DNA from: Luteolibacter flavescens
GTDB taxonomy: Bacteria > Verrucomicrobiota > Verrucomicrobiia > Verrucomicrobiales > Akkermansiaceae
Assembly: GCF_025950085.1 (NCBI RefSeq)
Contig: NZ_JAPDDS010000011.1
Coordinates: 1-64,000, forward strand
Length of the DNA stretch: 64,000 nt
Direction: 5' to 3'
A model generated the notes under the pieces. That model was not told the origin of the DNA and ran no database searches. It saw only the letters and a list, made by a program, of their open reading frames with translations. Of the stretch, positions 1 through 12,583 are shown one piece after another (position 1 is the stretch's first letter; the number at the start of each line of letters is the position of its first letter). The position numbers and the translations under genes are program-made.

Positions 1-5
1 CCATA

Positions 6-25
6 GGTGTCGGATATCCGACACC
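6..25. promoter_or_regulatory. Perfect 20-bp palindrome
   Basis: Bases 6-15 (GGTGTCGGAT) are followed directly by their exact reverse complement at 16-25, giving a palindrome with no spacer. This is the size of a dimeric regulator's operator. The gene it might serve lies off the left edge, so its role is unknown. Confidence 0.35.
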
Positions 26-113
26 GACGATTGCCCAGCTCCAAGAACCTACGGACGGTGCTGCGGACCACGCTTACGTCGGACAACCGATTACTTTACT
101 TGTTTCTTACTTC

Positions 114-151
114 AGTGCCTTGGACGATTTCCCGTTGTCCGAGGCACTTTT
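114..151 (+). terminator. Hairpin with T-run, possible terminator
   Basis: Bases 114-125 pair with 137-148 in a 12-bp stem with one G-T wobble and an 11-base loop, followed by TTTT at 148-151. It could end a gene to the left of the window. Part of the right arm (134-140) can also pair with 91-97, so an alternative fold exists. Confidence 0.4.
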
Positions 152-181
152 GCGTTCGGAGAGACCCTACCTCACGCCACA

Positions 182-218
182 TGAAAAAGCCCCGCCACCC
201 TTGCGGATGGCGGGGCTT
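182..218 (-). terminator. Rho-independent terminator of fusA
   Basis: Bases 187-197 and 208-218 form an 11-bp GC-rich stem around a 10-base loop. Read on the minus strand the stem is followed by a run of T (plus-strand A at 184-188). It lies about 22 bases past the stop codon of the EF-G gene, as expected for its terminator. Confidence 0.75.
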
Positions 219-240
219 GGGAAACAAGTCAGGTCGCAGA

Positions 241-2331
<2,091 letters not shown>

Positions 2332-2588
2332 GCTCTTGAGTGTGATGTGGTTGGGGCCGTCGGGATGCGCCGGGGCGACTTCCATAGTCGGAAGCGGGCG
2401 AATGGCAACTCCGGACTCACGGATTTTGAGGGCTTTCTTCCGGGAGAGCGTAACAAATCCGCCATTTACGCAGCCGATTCCGGCAGGTTGGACCTGACCA
2501 CAGCTCCGGGATCTGTGGAGAGCACGGGTGAACCCCCTGCTGGTTCTTACCCCGTGTCTGCAGGCTCGACGGGACCGGAAATCGCCCG

Positions 2589-3330
2589 ATGCTCCGTCTC
2601 GTGTCCGAGGTGATTCTGGAAGTTGATGGAGTGATCAAGCGGTTCGACAATTTCACGGCCGTGGATGGAGTCTCCTTCCAGGTCCGCGCCGGGGAGACGG
2701 TCGGATTGCTCGGCGTCAACGGCGCGGGCAAGACGACGCTGATGAACATGATCCTCGGCCTCATCACGCCGACCGGCGGGGCCATCCGGGCATTCGGCAT
2801 GGACCTTCAGAAGAACCGCATGGAGATCCTACAGCGAGCGAACTTCTGCACCACCTACGCCACCCTGCCAGGAAACGTGAAGGTGCGGAACAACCTGGAA
2901 ATCTTCGCCCGTCTCTACTCGGTGCCGAAGCCCAAGCAGAAGGTCGCAGAACTCCTGGACCTCCTCGAAATCTCCAAGCTCGCAGAAAAGGCCACCGGCC
3001 AACTCAGCGCCGGGGAATCCACGCGTGTGAACCTCGCGAAAGCCCTGCTCAACGACCCGGAGCTGCTACTTCTGGACGAACCAACCGCGTCCCTCGACCC
3101 GGACATCGCCGACAAGGTCCGCAAGCTCGTCCGCCACGTCCAGCGGGAGCGGCATCCGGCCATCCTCTACACGTCCCACAACATGCGGGACATCGAGGAA
3201 GTCTGCGACCGGGTGCTATTCCTCCACGCCGGAAAGATCCTCGCGGCGGGAACGCCGGATGAGATCACGAAGCACTTCCAGGAAGATGACCTGGAAGACG
3301 TCTTTATCAAGATCGCTCGGGGCGGGCCGG

Positions 3331-3353
<23 letters not shown>
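2589..3353 (+). CDS. ABC transporter ATP-binding protein, orphan
   Basis: ATPase subunit of an ABC-2-type exporter, 254 residues. Walker [10 protein letters not shown] is at 42-50 and Walker [13 protein letters not shown] follows a signature of LSAGES, not the usual LSGGQ. The closing part carries the switch histidine (YTSHNM). No permease gene is next to it; the neighbour on the left is divergent fusA and the one on the right is convergent rho, so its membrane partner must be elsewhere. Its last 23 bases overlap the 3' end of rho on the other strand. The substrate cannot be told from the sequence. Confidence 0.85.
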
Positions 3354-5238
<1,885 letters not shown>

Positions 5239-5250
5239 GCGGAAAAATTG

Positions 5251-6003
5251 TTAGGCGTCGAGCGCCGCGAGCACGTCGTCGGCGACCTCGAAATTGGTGA
5301 AAACATTCAGGGTGGCGTCATAGCCATCGAGCAGGTCGTAGAGCTTCATCACGTGACGCGCGATGTCTGGATCGGAGACGACCGAGGGATTCTGCGGGAC
5401 GGACACGAGCTTCTCGGAGACGATGGCAAAGCCAGCCTGGCGAAGCCCCGTGACCACCGCGGCAAGTTCCGTGGGAGATGTGTAAATGACGTGCTCGGAT
5501 TCATCGCTCTGCACGTCGTCCGCACCGGCCATGATCGCGGCGTCCATCATCTGGTCCTCGCCTACGCCATCCGCCGCGACGCGGATCTCGCCCTTGCGGT
5601 CGAATTGATAGGCGACGCTGCCGGGAGTGGCGACGCTGCCGCCATTCTTTGAAAAAATCGTGCGAATGTCCGCCGCGGTGCGGTTGAGATTGTCGGTGGC
5701 AGCCTCGATGATGAAGGCGATGCCTTCCGGGCCGTAGCCTTCGTAGCTCACTTCCTGGATGGCCTCGCCTCCGAGTTCACCGAGACCCTTCTTGATCGCG
5801 CGGTCGATGTTATCCTTTGGCATCGAGACCGCCTTGGCATTGTCCACGGCGGCGCGCAGCCGGTGATTCATCCCGACATCGCCACCACCGGCGCGGGCAG
5901 CGAGGGCGATCTCATGGGCGCACTTGCTGAAGACGCGGCCCTTGATGGCATCGACGCGCGCCTTGATGTGCTTGACCTTGGACCACTTGTTGTGACCAGC
6001 CAT
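5251..6003 (-). CDS. yebC: YebC/PmpR family protein
   Basis: Member of the YebC family, known as DNA-binding regulators and, more recently, as factors that help ribosomes through difficult peptides. The 250-residue length and the N-terminus MAGHNKWSKVKHIK are typical. The signature GYGPEGIAFIIEAATDN is present in the middle. It is the first gene of a probable yebC-rho unit, with only 12 bases before the rho start. Confidence 0.95.
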   Translation of the reverse strand: MAGHNKWSKVKHIKARVDAIKGRVFSKCAHEIALAARAGGGDVGMNHRLRAAVDNAKAVSMPKDNIDRAIKKGLGELGGEAIQEVSYEGYGPEGIAFIIEAATDNLNRTAADIRTIFSKNGGSVATPGSVAYQFDRKGEIRVAADGVGEDQMMDAAIMAGADDVQSDESEHVIYTSPTELAAVVTGLRQAGFAIVSEKLVSVPQNPSVVSDPDIARHVMKLYDLLDGYDATLNVFTNFEVADDVLAALDA

Positions 6004-6322
6004 GGATCGCTTGGAAAAATCGAGGGATGCAGCCGCAATGCGGCCAAGCCCTTGTTAGGGTACGAGAAGAGATAAGGAGGGACGAAGAAACCGGGCTTGG
6101 GAAACGCCGTGTCCAGTGCGAAACCATTCGCGACAAGGCTTTCAATCCCGGCGGCGGCTGCAAATCCCGCGGCCACCACGTCCATCGGACAGCGGGAAGA
6201 TGACCCCGCCCCGGCGGCTTGCAAAGCAAAAATTTCGCCCCCTCCCCGCTCATCCGGGATCACGCAATTCTTTCAAAAAGAACCACCTGGGCGAGATTGA
6301 ATTCCAAAAAGATCACTCCTCT
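6004..6322. other. Intergenic region upstream of yebC
   Basis: This 319-base gap follows the hydrolase stop (minus strand) and should carry the yebC promoter. Short ORFs here have no family features and look like chance frames. No convincing hairpin terminator or promoter pair was seen. Confidence 0.4.
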
Positions 6323-7252
6323 TCACTCTGAAGCACCGGCTTCCTTCTCCTCGCCCAGCATCGCCAGCCGGCATTTCGCGTGGGCCCACATGGGGGCGGA
6401 GGCATGTTCCAAGCCCTCCGCCTGGGCCAATTCCCAGCGGAAAGACCACGCTTCCTTTCCTGCGAGCACCCTACCCGATTCGTGGCAATTCCTGCCGCGC
6501 TCGATGCGGGTCGCGCCTTGTTTCATCGCTTCTTTTCCCGTGGTCAGGCGCTTTTTCGTCACGTCCCCGGTGCCGAGATAGAAGACCACTGGAGATTCCA
6601 CGTAGCGCCGGATCGCGGCGTCGGACGACATGGCCTCGGGCAGCCCGCCGAAACCATAGGGATAGGGCTGATCACGGGTCGGAAAGACCAGCGAGCCGGG
6701 ATTAACGAGGATCATCCGGCGTGCCTCGGTGGGATGGAAAGCCGCCATGCGCACGAGAAACTGCGCTCCGGCCGAGTGACCGGCGAGGTAGTAGGGAAGC
6801 TTCTTCCCTTCGCGGCGGAAGACCTCGTCGAGCAGAGACTGGAGATAGCTGAAGGTCCACTCCGCGGGTGGGAGCACCTTCCCGTCCTTCATGACGCCGC
6901 CTTCCTGATAGGCCTCCACGTCGAAGCGTTCGCGGTCGAACTCCGGAACTACGAGCAGCATCCCGAGCATGTCCGCCAGCTTGCGTGCTCCATCACGATA
7001 CCCGCGGGCATCGCGGCTCGCCCCGTGGAAAAGCACGAGCACCGGTCCGCCGCTGTAGGCTGCGGGACGATGGCCGAAGACCTGGATCGGGCGCCCGGCA
7101 TGGGCGCACTCGAATTGGAAATCGCCCTGATGGGCGACCACGGCTGGCTTGTTAGAGAGCTGCTGATCCTCCGCGCCAGCCACTGCCCCGAGGCTGGCGA
7201 TGCAAGCAAGGGACAAGGCGGAAAGGCGGGAGAAGGAGGCGCTGGAATTCAT
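6323..7252 (-). CDS. Secreted alpha/beta hydrolase
   Basis: Exported hydrolase of 309 residues in the esterase/poly(3-hydroxybutyrate)-depolymerase-like part of the alpha/beta fold. A signal peptide covers about 1-27 (cleavage near AVAGA/ED). The oxyanion-hole motif FHGASR is at 75-80 and the nucleophile elbow GHSAG at 158-162, so Ser160 is the likely nucleophile. Asp230 (GTGD) and His257 are candidates for the rest of the triad. The ATG at 7252 is chosen because it starts the signal peptide; the longer frame begins inside a palindrome. That perfect 34-base palindrome (7300-7333) sits 48 bases upstream and may control the gene. The substrate is unknown. Confidence 0.8.
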   Translation of the reverse strand: MNSSASFSRLSALSLACIASLGAVAGAEDQQLSNKPAVVAHQGDFQFECAHAGRPIQVFGHRPAAYSGGPVLVLFHGASRDARGYRDGARKLADMLGMLLVVPEFDRERFDVEAYQEGGVMKDGKVLPPAEWTFSYLQSLLDEVFRREGKKLPYYLAGHSAGAQFLVRMAAFHPTEARRMILVNPGSLVFPTRDQPYPYGFGGLPEAMSSDAAIRRYVESPVVFYLGTGDVTKKRLTTGKEAMKQGATRIERGRNCHESGRVLAGKEAWSFRWELAQAEGLEHASAPMWAHAKCRLAMLGEEKEAGASE

Positions 7253-7299
7253 GCCGGGAAGCTTCCATCTACGGGATTGCCGCGGAATTGTTTCCGCAC

Positions 7300-7333
7300 C
7301 GCGTGAATTACTATATACATAGTAATTCACGCG
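7300..7333. promoter_or_regulatory. Perfect inverted repeat, probable operator
   Basis: Arms of 15 bases (7300-7314 and 7319-7333) are exact reverse complements around a 4-base loop. The centre is AT-rich and includes a TATAGT hexamer on the minus strand. It lies between trpS and the hydrolase start and has no T-run after it, so an operator over the hydrolase promoter fits better than a terminator. A second small hairpin (7282-7287 with 7292-7297) is next to it. Confidence 0.5.
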
Positions 7334-7384
7334 AAACCCTTACTTCGCAACACCGGGAGCATGAGCCGCCCCGCGGGGACGGCA

Positions 7385-8353
7385 TCACGCCAGGCCCACC
7401 GCACGGCGCACGCGGTCGATGACCGGAGCCGCCGCGGCACGGGCTTTCTCCGCACCCTTCGCGAGCACTTCATCAACGTAGCCCGGATCCGCGAGCAACT
7501 CCTCGCGACGGGCACGCATCGGCTCGAAGCGCTCGAGATAGGCTTCCAGCAGGCGCTTCTTGAAGTCGCCGTAACCAATGCCGCCGCGGTCATAGTCGGC
7601 CTCCATGGTGGCCACGGCTTCGTCGCTCGCCATCAGGCGATAGAGCGCGAGCAGCGTGGAGTTTTCCTTCGGCTTCGGATCTTCCAGAGGGGTCGCGTCC
7701 GTCACCAGCTTCTTCATGATGAGCTTTTTCACCTCCGCCGGATCGGCGAAGAGCGGGAGCGTGTTGCCGTAGCTCTTGCTCATCTTCTGGCCATCCAGAC
7801 CGGGCACCACCGCGGACGATTCGCGGATGATCGGCTCCGGCACCACGAGTGTGCCTTCACCATAGGCCTCGTTGATCTTCCCGGCGAGGTCGCGAGTGAT
7901 CTCCAGGTGCTGCTTCTGGTCCTTGCCCACCGGCACCTGGTTCGAATCGTAAAGCAGGATATCCGCGGCCATCAGCACCGGATAGGCGAAGAGGCCGTGG
8001 CTTGGCGAAAAGCCGTGCGCGATCTTGTCCTTGTAGGAATGCGCCTTCTCCAACTGGCTCACCGGGCACACCGTCGAGAGGATCCACGCCAGCTCATTCA
8101 CCTCCGGCACGGCGCTCTGGAGGAAGAAGACGGCGCGCTCCGGATCGAGGCCGCAGGCGAGGAAATCCACGGCCAGCTCGCGCGTGTAGCCGCGCAGGTC
8201 GGCGGGATTCTTCACCGTCGTCATCGCGTGGTAGTTCGCGATGAAATAGAAGGCATCGCCCTCTTCCTGCAGCCGCACGGCGGGGTCCATCGCCCCGAAG
8301 TAATTGCCGACGTGGAGTTTTCCGCTGGGTTGCAGCCCGGTCAAAATGCGCAT
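7385..8353 (-). CDS. trpS: Tryptophan-tRNA ligase
   Basis: Charges tRNA-Trp; class I synthetase of 322 residues, normal for the family. The HIGH-type motif appears as KLHVGN at 12-17 and KMSKS at 190-194. The start MRILTGLQPSGKLHVGNY is the standard N-terminus. It stands alone between the secreted SHD1 protein and the hydrolase, all on the minus strand. Confidence 0.96.
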   Translation of the reverse strand: MRILTGLQPSGKLHVGNYFGAMDPAVRLQEEGDAFYFIANYHAMTTVKNPADLRGYTRELAVDFLACGLDPERAVFFLQSAVPEVNELAWILSTVCPVSQLEKAHSYKDKIAHGFSPSHGLFAYPVLMAADILLYDSNQVPVGKDQKQHLEITRDLAGKINEAYGEGTLVVPEPIIRESSAVVPGLDGQKMSKSYGNTLPLFADPAEVKKLIMKKLVTDATPLEDPKPKENSTLLALYRLMASDEAVATMEADYDRGGIGYGDFKKRLLEAYLERFEPMRARREELLADPGYVDEVLAKGAEKARAAAAPVIDRVRRAVGLA

Positions 8354-8409
8354 GGCCGGGAAGATGGACAGGACCGGCGGCGATGGTCAAGGTCACCGCA
8401 GGCAAGCAT

Positions 8410-9132
8410 TCATTTGCTCACACGCTCGTTGTAGACTTCGTCAGCCGACTTCTGGGAGACCTCGAAGTTCGAGAGCTTCAGCGTCCACACCTTGCCCTGC
8501 CAGGCATCGGTGGCAGCCAGCCCCTTGTCGGTCGGGCGCAGGTGGGTGCGGCCGAATTCCTCCGTCCCCAGAGGCCGGTTCTCGCAGTCCATCGCCACCG
8601 TCAGTTGCATGTCGGTCGTGCGGTTCAGCGTCGTCACGCCATCGGCATTCGTGAGTTCGAAGGTCACGGTGCTATCGGGCTTCGAGACCGCGGCCACGAC
8701 GGACGGCTTGCCAAATTCCGAGAACTCAAGGTGAACCTTGTCGCCGGGATAGAGGGTGAGCACGTCATCCTTCGAAAGATACTCTCCCTCGGGCACTTTC
8801 ACCTTCTCCGAGCGGTCCACCTCCACCGAGAGGTCGAGCTCCCTCGCCGCGCGGCTATTCGCCTTTGCATTGGCTGCCACCTTCTCCGCCTCCTTTGCCA
8901 GCCACCCGGCCACATACTTCCGGTCATCTTCGGAAAGCCGGTCGAGCGGCAGCACGAATTCCTTCCCGTCCGACGTGCGCTTGAGCGTCGCCTGCTTGTC
9001 GGTGGCACTCACCAGATCGGCTTCGAGCGTCTTCCCGTCGCTGCTGGTAAACGTGCGTTTTTCCTGCGCGGAGGCAGGCGAGAGGGCCAGACAGGGCAGG
9101 ACGACCGTGGAAATGAAGAGAAAATTCCTCAT
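8410..9132 (-). CDS. Secreted SHD1-domain protein
   Basis: Exported protein of 240 residues. The signal peptide is about 1-22 (ends ASAQ) and an SLA1-homology-1-like (SHD1) domain follows at about 26-80, seen as the pattern RTFTSSDGKTLEADLV followed by PLDRLSEDD. Such domains are common in secreted proteins of Planctomycetes and Verrucomicrobia. The C-terminal 150 residues are beta-rich and not recognised. The ATG at 9132 is chosen because it begins the signal peptide. The molecular role is unknown. Confidence 0.7.
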   Translation of the reverse strand: MRNFLFISTVVLPCLALSPASAQEKRTFTSSDGKTLEADLVSATDKQATLKRTSDGKEFVLPLDRLSEDDRKYVAGWLAKEAEKVAANAKANSRAARELDLSVEVDRSEKVKVPEGEYLSKDDVLTLYPGDKVHLEFSEFGKPSVVAAVSKPDSTVTFELTNADGVTTLNRTTDMQLTVAMDCENRPLGTEEFGRTHLRPTDKGLAATDAWQGKVWTLKLSNFEVSQKSADEVYNERVSK

Positions 9133-9265
9133 GAGGGTTTCTTGGGGCTTGTCCGGGCATAGCATCTTCGCCCTGCCCCGGGCAAAGGGAAATTGCCGCA
9201 GGGCGGGACCGACCTCACGACCCATCCGCCTGTTGCGGAGGAAGGATTTCCCGCTAGCCTGTGCC

Positions 9266-10249
9266 ATGTCTTTCGAGTGCCACGGCCAGCGCTGCCGGGT
9301 GCCGGCCTGGATGCCGCGCCTGCTGTTCTTCGCGGGCGTGTATCATGTTTTCTTCGCGCTCGGGGCGATGGCGTGGCCGCATCTGTGCTTCGATTGGGCG
9401 GGCATCCCACGACCAAATCACCCCGTGCTGTGGCGCGCCGCGGGGATGACCTCGGCGCTCTTTGGCATCGGCTTCATGATCGCCGCGCGCGATCCCCTGC
9501 GGCACTGGCCGCTGGTGCTGCTGGGATTTGCAAAGGCCACGCTGGTCATCGTGCTGCTGTCCGCATCGATCTTCGCCAATGAATTGCCGGCGAGATCCCT
9601 GTGGCTCGCCTTCTTCGATGACATCGTCTGGTGGTTCCCGCTCGGGGCCATCCTGTGGTCCACCGTGCAGGCCAATCTGGGCCGACCGCCGACGCACGAG
9701 CGCCCGCTGACCGTGCCGGAGGCGTCCGCCGCCTACCGGCTCTCCTCCGGGGAAACCATCGCGGATGCCTCGGGAAAGCAGACTGTGGCGCTCGTCTTCC
9801 TCCGCCACTTCGGCTGCACCTTCACCCGCCAGATCCTCACCCAGCTCACCGACCTGAAGGCGGAAGCAGATCGCCACGATGCGCGGCTGGTGCTCGTCCA
9901 CATGCTTCAAAAAGGCAGCGAGGCGCACTATCTGGGCGACCGCAGCGGCGTGGCCCGCATCGCAGACCCGGTATGTGAGCTCTACCGCGCCTTCGGCCTC
10001 GGGAAAGGCGGATTTCTCGAGCTATTCGGCCCTCGCGTGTGGTTGCGGGGTGCAGTCGCCATCTTCCGCGGTTGCGGCGTGGGCCATCTCGCCGGGGATG
10101 GCCTGCAGATGCCGGGAGCCTTTCTGGTAAGGGATTCGCAGGTGATTTCGAGCCAACCGGCCAGATCCGCCGCCGACATGCCGGACCTTCCCCGGCTCTT
10201 CGAGGGCTTTGGTGACGACTTCGGCACGCTCGCGGCAAATGCCCGTTAG
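9266..10249 (+). CDS. Membrane protein fused to peroxiredoxin-like-2 domain
   Basis: Two-part protein of 327 residues. Four predicted membrane helices lie near 17-36, 57-74, 81-103 and 114-134. After about residue 150 comes a domain like the AhpC/TSA-2 (Prx-like 2) family, recognised by FLRHFGCTFTRQ at 178-189. Only one Cys (184) of the usual CxxC is present, the second position being Thr187. An intramolecular disulfide is therefore unlikely, though a thiol role is still possible. The ATG at 9266 is chosen because the sequence before it is antisense to the SHD1 gene and unconserved. A thioredoxin-fold redox role at the membrane is an inference. Confidence 0.65.
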   Translation: MSFECHGQRCRVPAWMPRLLFFAGVYHVFFALGAMAWPHLCFDWAGIPRPNHPVLWRAAGMTSALFGIGFMIAARDPLRHWPLVLLGFAKATLVIVLLSASIFANELPARSLWLAFFDDIVWWFPLGAILWSTVQANLGRPPTHERPLTVPEASAAYRLSSGETIADASGKQTVALVFLRHFGCTFTRQILTQLTDLKAEADRHDARLVLVHMLQKGSEAHYLGDRSGVARIADPVCELYRAFGLGKGGFLELFGPRVWLRGAVAIFRGCGVGHLAGDGLQMPGAFLVRDSQVISSQPARSAADMPDLPRLFEGFGDDFGTLAANAR

Positions 10250-10317
10250 ATTCAGCAGGAAACTTGCCTTTTTGCATATCTTCCACTGCACTCCGGTTCA
10301 TCAGCGATCTCTCAACG

Positions 10318-11796
10318 ATGAATGTGGAATTCGAATGCCCCGGGTGCCAGCAGTCCCTCTCCGCAGATGTCCCCGCCACCGGCGTGGACGTGACCTGCCC
10401 GGCGTGCGCCTCGGCCTTCCATGTCGATGCGCCCCAGGCGGCACTGCCCACCGTGCAGGCGCGCATTGCCACGGTGGCGGCGACTCCGGCAGCACCACCG
10501 GTGGGAAATCGCCCCTCCGCAGGCCGCCCGCCGGTGGGAGCCCATCCCCGCCCGCAGCCTCAGGCTGCGCCAGTGAAGTCCGGATCCGGAAAGGAGATCG
10601 CCCTCATTGCGGCCGCGGTGCTCGTGCTCGGTGGTGGCGGCGTAGGACTGTGGTTTGCTGCTTCGAAGGCCGAGGACAAGAAGGAGACCGCCGTGAGCCA
10701 GCCCTCGGTGCAGGAACAGGCGCGGCAAAAGATGGCTGAGCTGGCCCTGAAAGACGCCGAGCGGCGGGAACGCGAGACGCAGGAACGTGAGATTGCCATC
10801 GCAGCCAATCGTGCCCAGGTCGCAGAGCGCGAGAAGGAAGACGCAGCCCGCTTCAAAAGGGAGCGCGAAGAGAAGATCGCGAAAATCGCCCGAACCTACT
10901 TCGATGGCGACCTGACCGCGGCGGAGGAATTCCAACGGGAAGTGGACGCCACGAACGATGAGATCAACAAGCTCTTCGCCGACGACATCAAGGGCAACGA
11001 GCCCGGCACACAGGCTGAATTCTACGAAACCTGGAACGCCATCTTCGAGCGTCGCATCAAGGAAAACCCGTTGTTTGCCGAAGCCCGGGCCGGTGCCCTT
11101 CAGAAGTTCCTGAGCGAGTCGCCCGGCGAGGCGCTCAGCAAGAATGCCGAGCTGCTCGTGAAATACAGCAGCTTTGGCTCCAGCTTCTTCATCTCTCCCG
11201 ACGGTTGGCTGGTGACGAACCGCCACGTGGTCCGCGATGCAGCAAAAGTGGACATCCGCATCAGCGGCGGCCAGGTCATCCCGGCCACCGTGGTCGCGCG
11301 CGATGCGAAGAACGACCTCGCCCTGCTGAAGGCCGACCTGAAATCGCCCGCATGGCTGCCCATTTCCAAAGGCACCAAGGAAATGGACCTCGGCAACAAT
11401 GTCTTCACCATCGGCTTCCCGAATCCGGTGATGCAGGGACTGGAGCCGAAATACACCGACGGCCGCGTCAGCAGCCGCGCCGGGATGATGGACGACGAGT
11501 CCTTCTACCAGATCTCCGTGCCGGTGCAGCCGGGGAACTCCGGCGGCCCGCTGATCGACTCGGAAAGCGGATGGGCCGTGGGCGTCATCACCCTGAGGCT
11601 GGACCACACCTCCGACGGTCGGTCGGCGGACAATGTGAGCTACGCGCTGAAGGCATCCGTCCTCCACGACTTCGTCTCCGGCACGCCGGAAGCCGCTGAT
11701 TCCGTGAAGGGAGCGACCCCTGACAAGGTCGGGAATTCGACCGAGATCATCTCCCGGGCAAAGGGCGCATCCGCCACCGTGCTGGTCCCGAATTGA
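10318..11796 (+). CDS. Zinc-ribbon, membrane-anchored trypsin-like serine protease
   Basis: Multi-domain protein of 492 residues. Order: a cytoplasmic zinc ribbon with CPGC (7-10) and CPAC (27-30); a Pro/Ala linker; one membrane helix at about 93-115; a charged coiled coil of about 125-190 rich in Glu, Arg and Lys; a spacer; then a trypsin-like domain with His303 (NRHVV), Asp333 (KNDLALL) and Ser408 (GNSGGPL). The catalytic residues match HtrA/DegP-type proteases, but no PDZ domain follows. The start at 10318 places the zinc ribbon at the N-terminus. The layout suggests that a cytoplasmic zinc-ribbon signal is linked to proteolysis outside the membrane; that is an inference. Confidence 0.8.
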   Translation: MNVEFECPGCQQSLSADVPATGVDVTCPACASAFHVDAPQAALPTVQARIATVAATPAAPPVGNRPSAGRPPVGAHPRPQPQAAPVKSGSGKEIALIAAAVLVLGGGGVGLWFAASKAEDKKETAVSQPSVQEQARQKMAELALKDAERRERETQEREIAIAANRAQVAEREKEDAARFKREREEKIAKIARTYFDGDLTAAEEFQREVDATNDEINKLFADDIKGNEPGTQAEFYETWNAIFERRIKENPLFAEARAGALQKFLSESPGEALSKNAELLVKYSSFGSSFFISPDGWLVTNRHVVRDAAKVDIRISGGQVIPATVVARDAKNDLALLKADLKSPAWLPISKGTKEMDLGNNVFTIGFPNPVMQGLEPKYTDGRVSSRAGMMDDESFYQISVPVQPGNSGGPLIDSESGWAVGVITLRLDHTSDGRSADNVSYALKASVLHDFVSGTPEAADSVKGATPDKVGNSTEIISRAKGASATVLVPN

Positions 11797-11827
11797 CCCG
11801 CGGCGCGAGCGGGCCAAGCATCCCGGC

Positions 11828-12532
11828 ATGAGCAGTCCAGACGGCCCCATCGTCCTCGTCACCGGAGCATCCAGCGGCATCGGCCGCGCGCTGTGCGGGC
11901 TGCTGCTGGAGCGCGGAGCCTCGGTGCTCGGGGTGACACGTCGGCCGAATGCTCTGCTGCCCGGCGTTGCTCCCATCCAGGCGGACCTGACGAAGCGTGA
12001 CGAGGTGATGGAGGTCTTCAACCACCTCGGCCGCATCAATGCGCTCGTGAACTGCGCGGGCATCGCCTACCTCGCCCGCATCTCCGACGGGAATCCCGCG
12101 GACTGGGAGGAAATGTGGCGCGTGAACGTGATGGCGCTCACCCTGTGCTGCCAGCTTTCCCTCCGCCATTTCCCGAAGCAGGGCGGACGCATCGTGAATG
12201 TTTCCTCCATGAGCGGACACCGCGTGCCGCCGACCGGTGGCTTCTACGCGCCGACGAAATTCGCCGTGCGGGCCGTGACGGACGCGCTGCGGAACGAACT
12301 GAAAGCGGCAGGCTCTCCCGTGCAGGTCGCCTGTGTCTCGCCGGGCTTTGTGGACACGCCCTTGCTCGACCAGTATTTCCGCGGACGCGAGGATACCCTG
12401 CGAAAGACCCGCGACAGCATGACCATGCTCCGCCCGGAGGACGTGGCATATTCCATCCTCTCCATCCTCGAGGCACCCACCCACGTGGAGATCGGCGACA
12501 TCCTGATGCGCAGCAGCGACCAGCAGGCGTAG
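11828..12532 (+). CDS. Short-chain dehydrogenase/reductase
   Basis: NAD(P)-dependent oxidoreductase of the classical SDR type, 234 residues. The cofactor motif TGASSGIG is at 12-19, NCAG at 75-78, and the catalytic set is Ser127, Tyr140 and Lys144 (YAPTK). Arg38-Arg39 after the second strand favour NADP. The substrate is unknown. It starts 31 bases after the protease gene and may be co-transcribed with it. Confidence 0.88.
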   Translation: MSSPDGPIVLVTGASSGIGRALCGLLLERGASVLGVTRRPNALLPGVAPIQADLTKRDEVMEVFNHLGRINALVNCAGIAYLARISDGNPADWEEMWRVNVMALTLCCQLSLRHFPKQGGRIVNVSSMSGHRVPPTGGFYAPTKFAVRAVTDALRNELKAAGSPVQVACVSPGFVDTPLLDQYFRGREDTLRKTRDSMTMLRPEDVAYSILSILEAPTHVEIGDILMRSSDQQA

Positions 12533-12583
12533 GCCATCGGACGGACGTCAGAGGGCGGAAATCAGAGATCGGGGCGGTGGGCT

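Noticed and set aside
2498-2518. Inverted repeat CCACAG/CTGTGG in the fusA-ABC gap
   Set aside because: Only 6-base arms with a 9-base loop; expected by chance in this composition.
5868-6300. Several small frames upstream of yebC
   Set aside because: Low complexity, no start signals and overlap with yebC; treated as non-coding.
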